From CAYZAW01 sp964476505 (GTDB lineage Bacteria; Bacillota; Clostridia; Christensenellales; CAG-138): DNA of 64,000 bases. The notes beneath the pieces were generated by a model. That model worked only from the letters and a program-made list of their open reading frames with translations. It made no database searches and had not been told where the DNA came from. The position numbers and the translations under genes are program-made. The DNA is taken from positions 1-64,000 of the forward strand of contig CAYZAW010000005.1 in assembly GCA_964476505.1 (NCBI GenBank), read 5' to 3'. The number at the start of each line of letters is the position of its first letter. Position 1 is the first letter of the stretch. Below are positions 17,081-25,935 of this stretch, one piece after another.

Positions 17081-19486
17081 TTGAGATTGCTTGAGCCGCT
17101 TGCGCTATCCTGCATGAAGCAGTTTCAAACTGATTTTTATGAGCAGCGGAACGTTCAAAAGGTGATTCCGTTGCTGCATCCCGATGTTATCTGGGTATTC
17201 AGCAAAGACCTGACTCTGCACGGCAGCAATGATGTAGCGCGCTTTTTAGAAAGCCGCGCCGCAACCATGCAGGAGTCTTTTACGGTATACCAAACCGCAT
17301 ATACCGCCACACAGCTTAGCGATACGGACTGCCAAATTTCCGGCAGCATGACGCTTGTCTACGCTGCCGCAGATTCCTCGGTGGTAACGCCCTTTTCTGT
17401 AAGCGCTCTGTTCCGGCAAACCGGCGATAGCATGCTTTTAGTTTACATGCATGTGTTTACACAAGAACCCCATACAGACGAAGCCCCATTGCAGGAGGCT
17501 TCTTTGCGTTCCGTTGTCAGCAAGCGGGCAGCGGACGTTCGCAAGCTGCGGCGCACTGCCCTGCTCTCTGACGAAGCGGAGTATCATGAAATACTGATGA
17601 ACATGCCCGGCGGGTTGTTCACCTATTCCGCCGAGGAAGACGCGCAGTTCGATTTTATCAATCAAGCCGTTCTGGATATTTTCGGATACACCGAGGAGGA
17701 ATTCCGAAAGGTCTACAATAACAAGTTCGATAACATCATCCACCCGGAGGATCGGGACTGGGTGCTGGCCTCCATCAACGAACAAATTCAAGACAGCCCC
17801 TACGACGAGGTGCGTTACCGCATCATCGACTCCTCCGGCTCCGTGCGGTATGTGCACGATGTAGGCCGCATCATTACAGACGCAAGCGGCAGACGCATGT
17901 TCTTTGTTGTGGTGATAGACATTACCCAGTATGTACTCTCCGAGCGGGCGCTGGCAACCAGCGAAAAGCGGATGCGCGCGATCGTGGAACAATCCAGCGA
18001 CATCATATTTGAGTACGACATCGAAACCGATCACGCCACATTCCACAGCGATTTTGAGCATATATTCGGTCGTATGCCCATCACGGATAACGTGAAAAAG
18101 CAGCTTGTGGCTTCCGACAGCATCGTTCACCCGGATGATATCCCCGCCATTGCCGCGTTTTTTACCAAGCTGCATTCCGGCGACCCCTATGTTGAAACGG
18201 AGCTGCGCATCCATACAGGCGACGGCGCATATCTGTGGTGCCGCGTATCCGCCTCCATCGTGTATGACGACTTTGGCCGTCCCTTTGTAGCCATGGGCAA
18301 GATCGCAGACATCGACAAGCAAAAACGCGAAACGGAAACACTGAAAACCAAAGCCAATACCGACCCCATGACGGGGCTGTACAACAAAACCGTTTCCGCC
18401 CAGATGCTTTCCGAGTTTATTGCCGGAGAGGGCAAAAAGGGCTGCCACGCCATGTTCATGATAGACGTGGACGACTTTAAATCCGTTAACGACCATCACG
18501 GTCACTTGTTTGGTGATTCCGTGTTGATCGCCGTGGCGGGCGTTCTTTCCAGAAGCTTCCGCTCCTCGGACATCGTTGGGCGCATCGGCGGAGACGAATT
18601 CATGGCGCTGCAAAAGTATGTAAGCTCCATGGCACAGTTGGAAAAGCGCGCAGAATCCATCCTGCACGCAGTTGGCGCTCTGTTTCCGGAGCTGGAGCAG
18701 CCCATTCACTGCACCATCGGCATCGCGCTGTACCCCGAACACGGGCAGGATTTGCCCATGCTGTATCACAATGCGGATATCGCCCTGTATCACGCCAAAA
18801 ACGAGGGCAAAGCCCGCTACTGTATCTATAACGCCGAGCTTGGCCGCGCCTTTACGGAAAACGATACCCCCATCCCCGTTCACGCGGAGATCGAAGTAGC
18901 GGAGAAAAACCCCGTTGGCAGGCAGTTGATTCAAAACGTGCTGCAAACGCTCATGGAGAAAAAGGATATCCAGCAGGCATTGCAAACCGTTACGGAGCTG
19001 TTGGGAACATATTTTCAGGTGAGCCGCTGTTACTTATATGAGCTCTGTGTTGACAGCGCAACATTAAGCAACCTGTATCAATGGTACGCGGCGGGCGTGG
19101 AAATCAGCGATCACACCTTAGAAGGCTATACCATTGGAGATTTAAACAGCTACGCCGCCAATTTTGATGAGGACGGGTTCTTCTGCTGTCGCGACGTTCG
19201 CACGTTGCCCGAAAATTATGCCCGTTACAAGGAATCCCTTGGCATGCAATCCATGCTTCAATGCTTGATTCGCAATCACGAAAAGCTTTACGGCTTCCTT
19301 GGCTTTGACCAGCGCAGCGGCTCCCGGCTCTGGACGCAGGAGGATCTGATCGTGGTGCGGTATATTTGCGAAATTCTTGGGGTATTTATTCCCAAGCAGC
19401 AAACGCCGGAGCAGCTGGATGCTGCCTCCGCGCAGCTGGAAGCCATGATGGCACACCTCAAGCATTTTTCAAAACCGCAGTCGTAA
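17081..19486 (+). CDS. NTF2-like/PAS/PAS/GGDEF/GAF diguanylate cyclase
   Basis: A soluble protein of 801 residues from TTG 17081, chosen because AAGGAG lies 9 nt upstream; the frame is open further upstream but has no RBS. Domains: an N-terminal SnoaL/NTF2-like module (about 1-130, ending near VYMHVFTQEP), two PAS domains (about 160-290 and 295-420), GGDEF (RIGGDEF near 510, with RSSD five residues upstream as product-inhibition site) and a C-terminal GAF-like domain. It should make cyclic di-GMP from GTP under the control of bound small ligands. There is no EAL domain and no membrane segment. It stands alone between a divergent peptidase gene and a terminator. Confidence 0.85.
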   Translation: MRLLEPLALSCMKQFQTDFYEQRNVQKVIPLLHPDVIWVFSKDLTLHGSNDVARFLESRAATMQESFTVYQTAYTATQLSDTDCQISGSMTLVYAAADSSVVTPFSVSALFRQTGDSMLLVYMHVFTQEPHTDEAPLQEASLRSVVSKRAADVRKLRRTALLSDEAEYHEILMNMPGGLFTYSAEEDAQFDFINQAVLDIFGYTEEEFRKVYNNKFDNIIHPEDRDWVLASINEQIQDSPYDEVRYRIIDSSGSVRYVHDVGRIITDASGRRMFFVVVIDITQYVLSERALATSEKRMRAIVEQSSDIIFEYDIETDHATFHSDFEHIFGRMPITDNVKKQLVASDSIVHPDDIPAIAAFFTKLHSGDPYVETELRIHTGDGAYLWCRVSASIVYDDFGRPFVAMGKIADIDKQKRETETLKTKANTDPMTGLYNKTVSAQMLSEFIAGEGKKGCHAMFMIDVDDFKSVNDHHGHLFGDSVLIAVAGVLSRSFRSSDIVGRIGGDEFMALQKYVSSMAQLEKRAESILHAVGALFPELEQPIHCTIGIALYPEHGQDLPMLYHNADIALYHAKNEGKARYCIYNAELGRAFTENDTPIPVHAEIEVAEKNPVGRQLIQNVLQTLMEKKDIQQALQTVTELLGTYFQVSRCYLYELCVDSATLSNLYQWYAAGVEISDHTLEGYTIGDLNSYAANFDEDGFFCCRDVRTLPENYARYKESLGMQSMLQCLIRNHEKLYGFLGFDQRSGSRLWTQEDLIVVRYICEILGVFIPKQQTPEQLDAASAQLEAMMAHLKHFSKPQS

Positions 19487-19510
19487 CGTCCAATTTTTCG
19501 TCTGTTTTAT

Positions 19511-19540
19511 CCGGCGCAAATCACCATGCGCCGGTTTTTT
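19511..19540 (+). terminator. Rho-independent terminator
   Basis: CCGGCGCA (19511-19518) and TGCGCCGG (19527-19534) form a perfect stem followed by six T. Confidence 0.85.
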
Positions 19541-19644
19541 ATATGCGTTTTGTAACGGAAAACCTAGATTTCGTCTGCCTTTTAGAATCGGCAGTAACTT
19601 CGGTTCGCATATAACCCTAAAACACATATACTAATTTCTAAAAT

Positions 19645-19678
19645 ATACCTTGACAGGCGAGGTATCTTGTTGTATCAT
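19645..19678 (+). promoter_or_regulatory. Promoter of the PadR operon with overlapping inverted repeat (probable PadR operator)
   Basis: TTGACA (19650-19655), 17 bp and TATCAT (19673-19678) form a SigA-type promoter. ATACCT (19645-19650) and AGGTAT (19660-19665) are perfect inverted arms 9 bp apart that flank and overlap the -35 box. PadR regulators often bind such dyads and repress their own operon, so autoregulation is likely (inference). Confidence 0.6.
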
Positions 19679-19708
19679 CTATCTCGAAAGTGAACGGAGG
19701 TGACAACA

Positions 19709-20053
19709 TTGTCCATTACATCGGACCTGATACGCGGTCATACGGAAACGATCATACTGGCAGCGCTGGATGCAAGCGACAGCTACGGTTACAAAATCAG
19801 CAAGGCCATACAGGAGATCTCCGAGAACCGATATGAATTAAAAGAAGCGACCCTGTATTCCGCATTTAGGCGGTTGGAGGAATCCGGCTGCATCAACTCC
19901 TACTGGGGAGATGAAAACATCGGGGCGCGCCGCAGGTATTACACCATCACCAGCCAAGGCCGCAGCGCCTTGGAAGCGAAAAAAACCGAGTGGGAAGACG
20001 CGAAAGACATTATTGATAAACTGATTTATACGGAGGGAACTTATCATGACTGA
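19709..20053 (+). CDS. PadR-family transcriptional regulator
   Basis: A 114-residue winged-helix regulator. The PadR core is clear: DLIRGHTETIILAALDASDSYGYKISKAI, then LKEATLYSAFRRLEESG (recognition helix) and RRRYYTITSQGRSALE (wing). The start is TTG 19709 with GGAGGTG 6-7 nt upstream; an earlier in-frame GTG at 19700 lies inside that RBS. The next gene overlaps by 8 nt, which ties the regulator to the HAAS membrane protein it probably controls. Confidence 0.9.
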   Translation: MSITSDLIRGHTETIILAALDASDSYGYKISKAIQEISENRYELKEATLYSAFRRLEESGCINSYWGDENIGARRRYYTITSQGRSALEAKKTEWEDAKDIIDKLIYTEGTYHD

Positions 20054-20690
20054 TAAACTGCGCGCACATGTGAACCAGCTCTTTACCGACGCGCCTCAAT
20101 CGCGGCGCACTGTGGAGTTGAAGGAAGAAATGATCCAGAATTTGACTGACCAGTACAACGACCTTATGGCAGAGGGCAAAAGCCCGGAAGCCGCTTACAA
20201 CATTACCGTTGCCGGTATTGGGGACGTAAGCGAGTTGATCTCCGGCTTAAACGGCGGAGACGACGTTGTACAGCGCGAGATCGTTTTAAAGCGGGAGCAG
20301 CAGCGTGCGCTTCGCACCGCCATCGCCATCGCTCTGTATGTGTTGTGCGTGATCCCCTGCATTCTCATCGGCAATACCGTTGGCGTTTGCCTGATGTTCG
20401 TGCTTGCTGCGATTGCCACCGGGCTCTTGGTTTATAACGGCATTGATCGGCGTTCCGTTCGCAAGGTCACCGGCGACAATGTGGTAGAAGATTTTAAAGC
20501 GTGGTCCGAGGAAAAGGGCGGCAGAAATCAGGCGCTGGACTCCATCCTCAAAGCTGTTTGGGCGCTGACCGTTGCGCTGTACATCATCGTCAGCTTTTTA
20601 ACCGGCGCATGGCATATCACTTGGGTGATGTTCGTTCTGTGCGTTGCGGTAAACGCCATTATCCGTGCCTTCTTTGACCTCAAGAAATAA
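20046..20690 (+). CDS. HAAS-domain (DUF1700-like) membrane protein
   Basis: This 214-residue protein starts with a helical HAAS/permease-prefix region (LRAHVNQLFTDAPQSRRTVELKEEMIQNLTDQYNDL...AYNITVAGIGD) and has about four TM helices after residue 95. Such proteins almost always sit between a PadR regulator and a DUF4097 protein, as here, and are thought to take part in envelope-stress sensing. No enzymatic motif is visible. GGAGGG precedes the ATG, which lies inside the padR stop region. Confidence 0.8.
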   Translation: MTDKLRAHVNQLFTDAPQSRRTVELKEEMIQNLTDQYNDLMAEGKSPEAAYNITVAGIGDVSELISGLNGGDDVVQREIVLKREQQRALRTAIAIALYVLCVIPCILIGNTVGVCLMFVLAAIATGLLVYNGIDRRSVRKVTGDNVVEDFKAWSEEKGGRNQALDSILKAVWALTVALYIIVSFLTGAWHITWVMFVLCVAVNAIIRAFFDLKK

Positions 20691-20701
20691 GGAGTTTAAC
20701 T

Positions 20702-21634
20702 ATGAAAACATCAGTTATCGTGCGTATCATCATTTGGTCGGCAGTTGCGATCCTGCTGCTGGTCGTTCTCATCATGGGGCTGTCTGGGCGGGTATCCCCC
20801 TTCCGCGGCATCAGCTTCGGCGGCAAAGTGTTCAGCTTCCCCGGCGGCAACAGCGATTATACCGTTGCCAGCAGCGCCTCCGTTGGCGTAGCCGGTATTA
20901 CCGATATCGAAGTGGATTGGGTATCCGGTGCGGTTAAGGTGGTACCATACGACGGCGACGAAATCAAATTCTCGGAGGAGGCACCAGCCTCCATTAAAGA
21001 AGAGGAGCGCATGCGCTACCGCGTTTCCGGCGGCAGCACGCTGAAGATCCATTTCTGTGCCGATAATTACGTTAGCTTCGACAGCCTGAATAAGGTGCTG
21101 ACGCTGCAGGTACCAAAGTCCTATGCGGGTGCTTTTGATCTGGATAACGTTTCCTCTCAGGTAGATATCTCCGGGCTGACGCTGACCGATCTTGAAGTAG
21201 ACTCCGTATCCGGCAGGATCAATCTGTCCGGCATCTCCGCCACCGAAGCGGACATCTGCACGGTATCCGGCCCTGTGGAAGCAGTTGGCTGCAGCTTTGT
21301 ACGATCCGATGCAGACACCACCAGCGGCAACTTAAAGCTGCGCGGCTCCTTTACCGAGTGCAAGCTCAATTCCGTTTCAGGCGAGCTGCTCTTGGAGTCC
21401 AGCATTTGCCCTGCCGCCATCGACATGGACACCATCTCCGGCAGGGCCATCATCTCCATCCCGGAGAACGACGGCTTCACCGTAAAGCAGGACAGCGTAT
21501 CCGGAGACTTGGATTGTGACTTTGACGTGCAAATGTCGAACAACCGGTTCGTCCACAAAAACGGTGCGGCGGACTTCAGCGTTAATTCCGTGTCCGGCTC
21601 CCTCTCCATCCAGAAGTACGAGCCCGCGGCATAA
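20702..21634 (+). CDS. DUF4097-family membrane-anchored beta-repeat protein
   Basis: 310 residues, with an N-terminal TM anchor (about 7-27) and then an extracellular domain of repeated strands. Repeats with the motif (D/N)(S/T)xSG recur about every 17-20 residues (VDSVSG, CTVSG, DTTSG, NSVSG, DTISG, DSVSG, NSVSG), the hallmark of the DUF4097 beta-solenoid. In relatives it is the surface partner of PadR/HAAS operons. The exact role is unknown. AAGGAG lies before the ATG, 11 nt after the HAAS gene. A terminator follows. Confidence 0.8.
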   Translation: MKTSVIVRIIIWSAVAILLLVVLIMGLSGRVSPFRGISFGGKVFSFPGGNSDYTVASSASVGVAGITDIEVDWVSGAVKVVPYDGDEIKFSEEAPASIKEEERMRYRVSGGSTLKIHFCADNYVSFDSLNKVLTLQVPKSYAGAFDLDNVSSQVDISGLTLTDLEVDSVSGRINLSGISATEADICTVSGPVEAVGCSFVRSDADTTSGNLKLRGSFTECKLNSVSGELLLESSICPAAIDMDTISGRAIISIPENDGFTVKQDSVSGDLDCDFDVQMSNNRFVHKNGAADFSVNSVSGSLSIQKYEPAA

Positions 21635-21658
21635 CCAAAAACACATTCTCAACATCAC

Positions 21659-21688
21659 AGAGCGCCCGATATACGGACGCTCTTTTTT
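21659..21688 (+). terminator. Rho-independent terminator of the PadR operon
   Basis: AGAGCGCCCG (21659-21668) pairs with CGGACGCTCT (21674-21683) with one mismatch; the T run continues to 21688. Confidence 0.75.
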
Positions 21689-21724
21689 ATTGCATGCAAA
21701 TACTATTTTTTGCACCTGCGATCA

Positions 21725-22399
21725 CTAAAAAAGCTGAACGGTTTGATAGGTGCCGGATAACAGGTCGATGCAAAGCAGCTTTCCTGCTAGCGTAGATTCG
21801 CGCCCAAGCAGCACCTTTACCGCTTCCGCCGCTTCCACGGAGGCCGCAAGCGCGGGCGTAAAGGACGGATTTCCGGCAACGCTTGCGTCAGCGTCCTCCG
21901 GGTACAGTATACGCATGGTATCCTCCCCCGGCATGATGACCGATATTTGTGCGCACCAGCCGCCAATAGCGCCGTGTACCAGCGGGATATGCAGCTTGGC
22001 ACAAGCTTTCGCTAGTATCCGCCGGGCGGGGATACTGTCCAGCGCGTCGATCACGATATCGTGCCCCAGCAGCAAGCCTTCCGCGTTTTCCGCCGTGATA
22101 TATGCTTCCACGGCTTCTGCCGTAACGCCGCTGTTGATCTTTTCAACCCGCGCTTTTGCCGCCAGTGCTTTGCTTGTACCCAGCAGCCCTTCCTCGCAAA
22201 GGAGCTGGCGGTTCAGGTTGGTTTCCTCAAACACGTCGCCGTCTGCTGCCGTGATGCCGCCTATGCCGATGCGCGCCATGAGCTCTATCACATAGCCGCC
22301 AATGCCGCCGCAGCCTGCCACAAACACGCGTTTGCTTTTTAAAATGGCGCATTCTTCTTTCGTTAGCGCACCAAGATTGCGGTCATATCTGTGCTGCAT
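21725..22399 (-). CDS. ThiF/HesA/MoeB-like adenylyltransferase
   Basis: 224 residues of the E1-like superfamily, which adenylates the C-terminus of ubiquitin-like or sulfur-carrier proteins or small-molecule acids. The nucleotide-binding VAGCGGIGGYVIELMARIGIG is near residue 30, followed by DGDVFEETNLNRQ with the conserved Arg and Asn, and DALDSIPAR. The length matches the compact HesA/TcdA group, and the catalytic Cys-loop of larger MoeB/ThiF proteins is not evident. Its partner is unknown, as no ThiS/MoaD gene is nearby. The start codon lies inside the end of the rhomboid gene (17-nt overlap), so the pair is coupled. Confidence 0.85.
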   Translation of the reverse strand: MQHRYDRNLGALTKEECAILKSKRVFVAGCGGIGGYVIELMARIGIGGITAADGDVFEETNLNRQLLCEEGLLGTSKALAAKARVEKINSGVTAEAVEAYITAENAEGLLLGHDIVIDALDSIPARRILAKACAKLHIPLVHGAIGGWCAQISVIMPGEDTMRILYPEDADASVAGNPSFTPALAASVEAAEAVKVLLGRESTLAGKLLCIDLLSGTYQTVQLF

Positions 22400-23021
22400 C
22401 GTTCTTTTCCCTCCGCGCCCGTACCCAAAGCATCACCAGCCCCACAGCCAAGCCCGCCGTAAAGCTGAACGCATGGATAATGATGGTGGTATAATTGCCG
22501 CCGACTATATTTGCCGCGATAAAGTATAAAACCAAATATAATACCTGCCAAGGATACCGCCGAACGGGGAATTCTTCGGGGTATCGCAGCCATAGAATCA
22601 GTAACACCGCAAACAGACCGAACAGCACGATGGACGAGCCCGCCCCATTGGTACACTCGCTGAAGTATCCGTAAAACATTACGCTTGCCAATACGTCGAT
22701 CAGTATGTATACCACCGTAAAGCGGCGCGCGCCGCAGCACTGCTCCAAATAATGGCCAACGCACAGCAGCGCGGCTGTGTTGGAAATCAAATGCAGCCAG
22801 CTCCCATGCAAAAACGAAGCGGTTATCAGCCGATACACCTGTCCGTTCAGTTTTTGAAAGCCGCTGCCCGAAAGCGCACCGTACAGCACATCCTGCCCGA
22901 TGCATAATCCAAGCAGATACACCGCCCAATACACAGCGCATATAACAAGCGACACCTTGTGTGCCCTAAGAAACGCCGCAATGCCTGTTTGTTGTTTGCT
23001 TGTGCCGTTCTCCCGTTCCAT
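22383..23021 (-). CDS. Rhomboid-family intramembrane serine protease
   Basis: From ATG 23021 (GGGGGAG 6 nt upstream) this is 212 residues with six TM helices. Catalytic features are complete: ASFLHGSWLHLISNTAAL (His and Asn of the oxyanion region), GSSIVLFG with the nucleophile Ser in GxSxxxFG, and a late His (IIIHAFSFTAGLAVGL). It should cut TM helices of membrane proteins. The frame remains open upstream to 23225, but a TATAAT at 23049-23054 on this strand supports the shorter start. The substrate is unknown. Confidence 0.85.
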   Translation of the reverse strand: MERENGTSKQQTGIAAFLRAHKVSLVICAVYWAVYLLGLCIGQDVLYGALSGSGFQKLNGQVYRLITASFLHGSWLHLISNTAALLCVGHYLEQCCGARRFTVVYILIDVLASVMFYGYFSECTNGAGSSIVLFGLFAVLLILWLRYPEEFPVRRYPWQVLYLVLYFIAANIVGGNYTTIIIHAFSFTAGLAVGLVMLWVRARREKNDAAQI

Positions 23022-23227
23022 GCGCTGCTCCCCCATCCATTTGTGACCATTATACATGATGCAAACCCGTCTGTCCTGCTTTTCCCTTATCCCGCTTGTA
23101 CAGTTATTGCATCCGGCATCGTATGAGGCGGCTGAAATGCTAAATAACACATTATCTCTTTGAATTATGCTTTGTTTTAGGTTCGTATGCTTTATAATAA
23201 AGAAAACGGCGTATGGGAGGCACACGC
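23022..23227. promoter_or_regulatory. Divergent promoter region, rhomboid / two-component system
   Basis: A -10-like TATAAT is seen on the minus strand (23049-23054) and on the plus strand (23193-23198), about 30 bp before each start codon. The -35 boxes are weak (TTGTTT about 15 bp upstream on the plus side). No riboswitch is apparent. Confidence 0.4.
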
Positions 23228-23902
23228 ATGCGGTTATTGGTGGCGGAGGATGAACGGGAGCTTTCCGACGCGCTTTGCGTGATATTAAGGCACAATAACT
23301 ATTCCGTAGACATGGTGTATAACGGGCAGGACGCGCTGGATTATTTACAGGCGGATAATTACGACGGCGTCGTGCTGGATATTATGATGCCCAAGCTGGA
23401 CGGGTTAACGGTGCTTCGCCGCATTCGTGAGCAGGGAAACCCCATTCCGGTTCTGCTGCTGACCGCAAAAGCCGAGATCGATGACCGGGTAACGGGCTTA
23501 GACAGCGGCGCGGACGATTATTTGACCAAGCCCTTCTCCACCAAGGAGCTTTTGGCGCGCATTCGCGCCATGCTCCGCCGTCAGCCGGATGTAACCGGCA
23601 CGGTGCTGCACTTTGGCGACATTTCACTCAACCGCTCCACATTTGTGCTGACTTCCAAAAAGGGCTCCTTTTCGCTGGCAAACAAGGAATTTCAAATGCT
23701 GGAAATGCTGATGGCAAGCCCCGGACAGTATGTTTCCGCAGAGCGTTTTATTGAACGCATATGGGGATACGACACGGAGGTGGAGCCCAACACGGTTTGG
23801 GTTTACGTTTCTTACCTTAGAAGAAAACTGACGGCTCTTTCTGATACCGTTAAGATCAAGGTATCCCGCAACATCGGGTATGCGCTGGAGGAATGCAAAT
23901 GA
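23228..23902 (+). CDS. OmpR-family response regulator
   Basis: 224 residues from ATG 23228 (GGGAGG 8 nt upstream). The receiver domain has the acidic pair (AEDE), phospho-acceptor Asp near residue 50 (VVLDIMMPKLDG), the Thr (LLTAKAE) and the Lys (LTKPFS). The C-terminal winged-helix domain ends in WVYVSYLRRKL and RNIGYALEE. It is the output partner of the histidine kinase, whose ATG overlaps its stop as ATGA. The regulon is unknown. Confidence 0.93.
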   Translation: MRLLVAEDERELSDALCVILRHNNYSVDMVYNGQDALDYLQADNYDGVVLDIMMPKLDGLTVLRRIREQGNPIPVLLLTAKAEIDDRVTGLDSGADDYLTKPFSTKELLARIRAMLRRQPDVTGTVLHFGDISLNRSTFVLTSKKGSFSLANKEFQMLEMLMASPGQYVSAERFIERIWGYDTEVEPNTVWVYVSYLRRKLTALSDTVKIKVSRNIGYALEECK

Positions 23903-25128
23903 TCGCTCTTTTACGAAAACGCTTTATCATCATCGCCATGTGTTCCGTGCTGGGGGTTCTGGTACTGATTATGGCGGCGCTGAACATCGCGAATTTTATC
24001 AGCGTATCCCACGATGCAGACCATGTGCTGCATTTTCTGGCGGATAACGCCGGTGCATTTCCTAAAACAGATGCTCCCATGCGAAAGCCGGACGGCTTTC
24101 GTGGATTTACGCCGGAATCCCCTTATGTTACGCGTTTTTTCACCGTTACAGTGGATGAACAGGGCGAAGCATTAGCCGTAAATACGGGGCACATCCGGGC
24201 TGTCACCTCCGACGATGCCGTATCGCTTGCCAAATCCGTTTGGACCAGTGGCAGCAAGGCTGGGTATCTTGGAGACTACCGCTATCTTGTAAACACCGAG
24301 CCGGAAGAAACAATGGTGTTGTTTTTAGACAACAGCCGGGAGCTTTCTTCCTTCCGTACATTTCTCTCCTTAAGTGCCTGCGTGTCTGCATTTTGCGCAC
24401 TGGCGATATTCTTACTGGTTTGGTTTTTGTCGCGGCGCGCCATACGGCCTATTGCGGAAAGCTATGAGAAGCAAAAGCAGTTCATTACCGATGCCGGACA
24501 CGAAATCAAAACCCCGCTGACCGTGATCGAGGCCAATACGGAGGTCATCGAGATGGAGCACGGCAGCAGCAGTTGGACAAGAAGCATCCGCAATCAGGTG
24601 GAGCGCTTAACGGCGCTTACCAACAGCCTGATCACACTTTCCCGCATGGAGGAGGCAAACAACAATATTCAAATGACGGCGTTCTCCTTCTCGGATGCTG
24701 TTTTGGAAACCGCAAACACCTTTGCCGCGCAGGCAAAAACGCAGAATAAAGAGCTGACACTTACGGTGGAGCAGGGCGTTTCTTATACCGGAGATGAGCC
24801 TTCTATCCGGCGGCTGGTATCCATACTGCTGGATAACGCTTTGAAATACTCGCCCACGCAAAGCAGCATTATCCTTTCCGTAAAAAAGCAGGGAAAAAGC
24901 CTGCTGCTCTCCTGTGAAAATACCGTGACCGAACCGATAGAGCCCGGCAGCCATCCGGAGCTGTTTGAGCGGTTTTATCGGCGAGACGCCTCCCGCAGCA
25001 GCGAAAGCGGCGGATACGGCATCGGATTATCCTTGGCAATGAGCATCGTAAAGCTGCATAAGGGAAAGCTAAGCGCAAAAAGCGAGAACGGAAGCGCACT
25101 TACCGTTCTTGCCGTATTTCCTGTTTAG
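23899..25128 (+). CDS. Sensor histidine kinase
   Basis: 409 residues from ATG 23899, which overlaps the regulator stop as ATGA with GGAGG 7 nt upstream. Two TM helices (about 9-32 and 153-177) bracket an extracytoplasmic sensor of about 120 residues. The H box is DAGHEIKTPLTVIEAN (His about 200), the N box LLDNALKYSPT, and the G2 box GGYGIGLSLAMSIVKLHKG. It phosphorylates the adjacent OmpR regulator. The sensor domain resembles small unclassified VanS/BaeS-like kinases, and the signal is unknown. Confidence 0.92.
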   Translation: MIALLRKRFIIIAMCSVLGVLVLIMAALNIANFISVSHDADHVLHFLADNAGAFPKTDAPMRKPDGFRGFTPESPYVTRFFTVTVDEQGEALAVNTGHIRAVTSDDAVSLAKSVWTSGSKAGYLGDYRYLVNTEPEETMVLFLDNSRELSSFRTFLSLSACVSAFCALAIFLLVWFLSRRAIRPIAESYEKQKQFITDAGHEIKTPLTVIEANTEVIEMEHGSSSWTRSIRNQVERLTALTNSLITLSRMEEANNNIQMTAFSFSDAVLETANTFAAQAKTQNKELTLTVEQGVSYTGDEPSIRRLVSILLDNALKYSPTQSSIILSVKKQGKSLLLSCENTVTEPIEPGSHPELFERFYRRDASRSSESGGYGIGLSLAMSIVKLHKGKLSAKSENGSALTVLAVFPV

Positions 25129-25173
25129 TTTTGTTTCGTGCTGATTTTCGTGAGCGCACAATGAATGTCGGCG

Positions 25174-25935
25174 TTATCCGTTGAACTGCTCTGCTACGCC
25201 CATGAGGATTTGGCAAACCTCCTTGGTGCGCGCAAAGCCGGCGGATTTGGTCATATCCCGCTGGTTCATATACAGGCGACGGTTCACTTCGATCATTACC
25301 GAAACCACCCGTCTGTCTTCTCCGTAATACTTCATGGGGGTTATGCTTCCGGCAAAGGGACTGTTCACCCGCACGGTATAGCCCAGCTCCCGCACCTTAT
25401 TAACAAGCGCGTCCCGCAGGGCAGGCGGCGTATGGTACGCGTCCGTACCGATATCAAAATCCGGCATGGAAAGCACGCAGTCCCACTTAAAGGGAATGGT
25501 GGAGTTGAAGGAATGCCCATCTAATATGGTGCATCTGCCGCAGGATTCCAATGCCGCATCCACGGCGGCTGTCAACCGCGCATGGTGCGGATCGTAATAC
25601 TCCTTTAGTACATCGTTTCTTAGGTTTTCATCATACTCCCGCAGCTTGCGACCAAGCACGGTACGGGTATACATCAGCCCCATACCGCGCTTTGCCATGG
25701 GCTCCATATCATCGTTACGAAACCGCTCCACATCGCAAGCCAAGCGGCAAATAGGCGATACGACCATCCGCTCCGGCGCGGCAACGCCGTCAAACAGCTC
25801 GTCGCAAAAGGCATCCGTCATGCGGCACATATCCCGCCAAAGCGCCCGGTCGCTGATCAATATGCCTGCTTTGTATTTCTCCGGAATGTATATAGAGCTA
25901 TGGGGCACATGCACGATAAAATGCTGTTCGCTCAT
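25174..25935 (-). CDS. N-formylglutamate amidohydrolase-like protein
   Basis: 253 residues with the FGase family pattern: IVHVPHSSIYIPEKYK at the N-terminus, CDVERFRND, LDGHSFN and IEVNRRLYMNQ. Family members hydrolyse N-formyl-L-glutamate (last step of one histidine route) or related formamides with a metal. No hut genes are in the window. Its ATG overlaps the EcfT stop as ATGA, so it is the last gene of the ECF-transporter operon. A function on the imported compound is therefore as likely as histidine breakdown (inference). Confidence 0.75.
   Translation of the reverse strand: MSEQHFIVHVPHSSIYIPEKYKAGILISDRALWRDMCRMTDAFCDELFDGVAAPERMVVSPICRLACDVERFRNDDMEPMAKRGMGLMYTRTVLGRKLREYDENLRNDVLKEYYDPHHARLTAAVDAALESCGRCTILDGHSFNSTIPFKWDCVLSMPDFDIGTDAYHTPPALRDALVNKVRELGYTVRVNSPFAGSITPMKYYGEDRRVVSVMIEVNRRLYMNQRDMTKSAGFARTKEVCQILMGVAEQFNG

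Noticed and set aside
17438..18985. A 515-codon open frame on the minus strand inside the diguanylate cyclase gene
   Set aside because: It is antisense to clear PAS/GGDEF coding sequence, has no RBS or family motif and its composition is that of a shadow frame in GC-rich codons.
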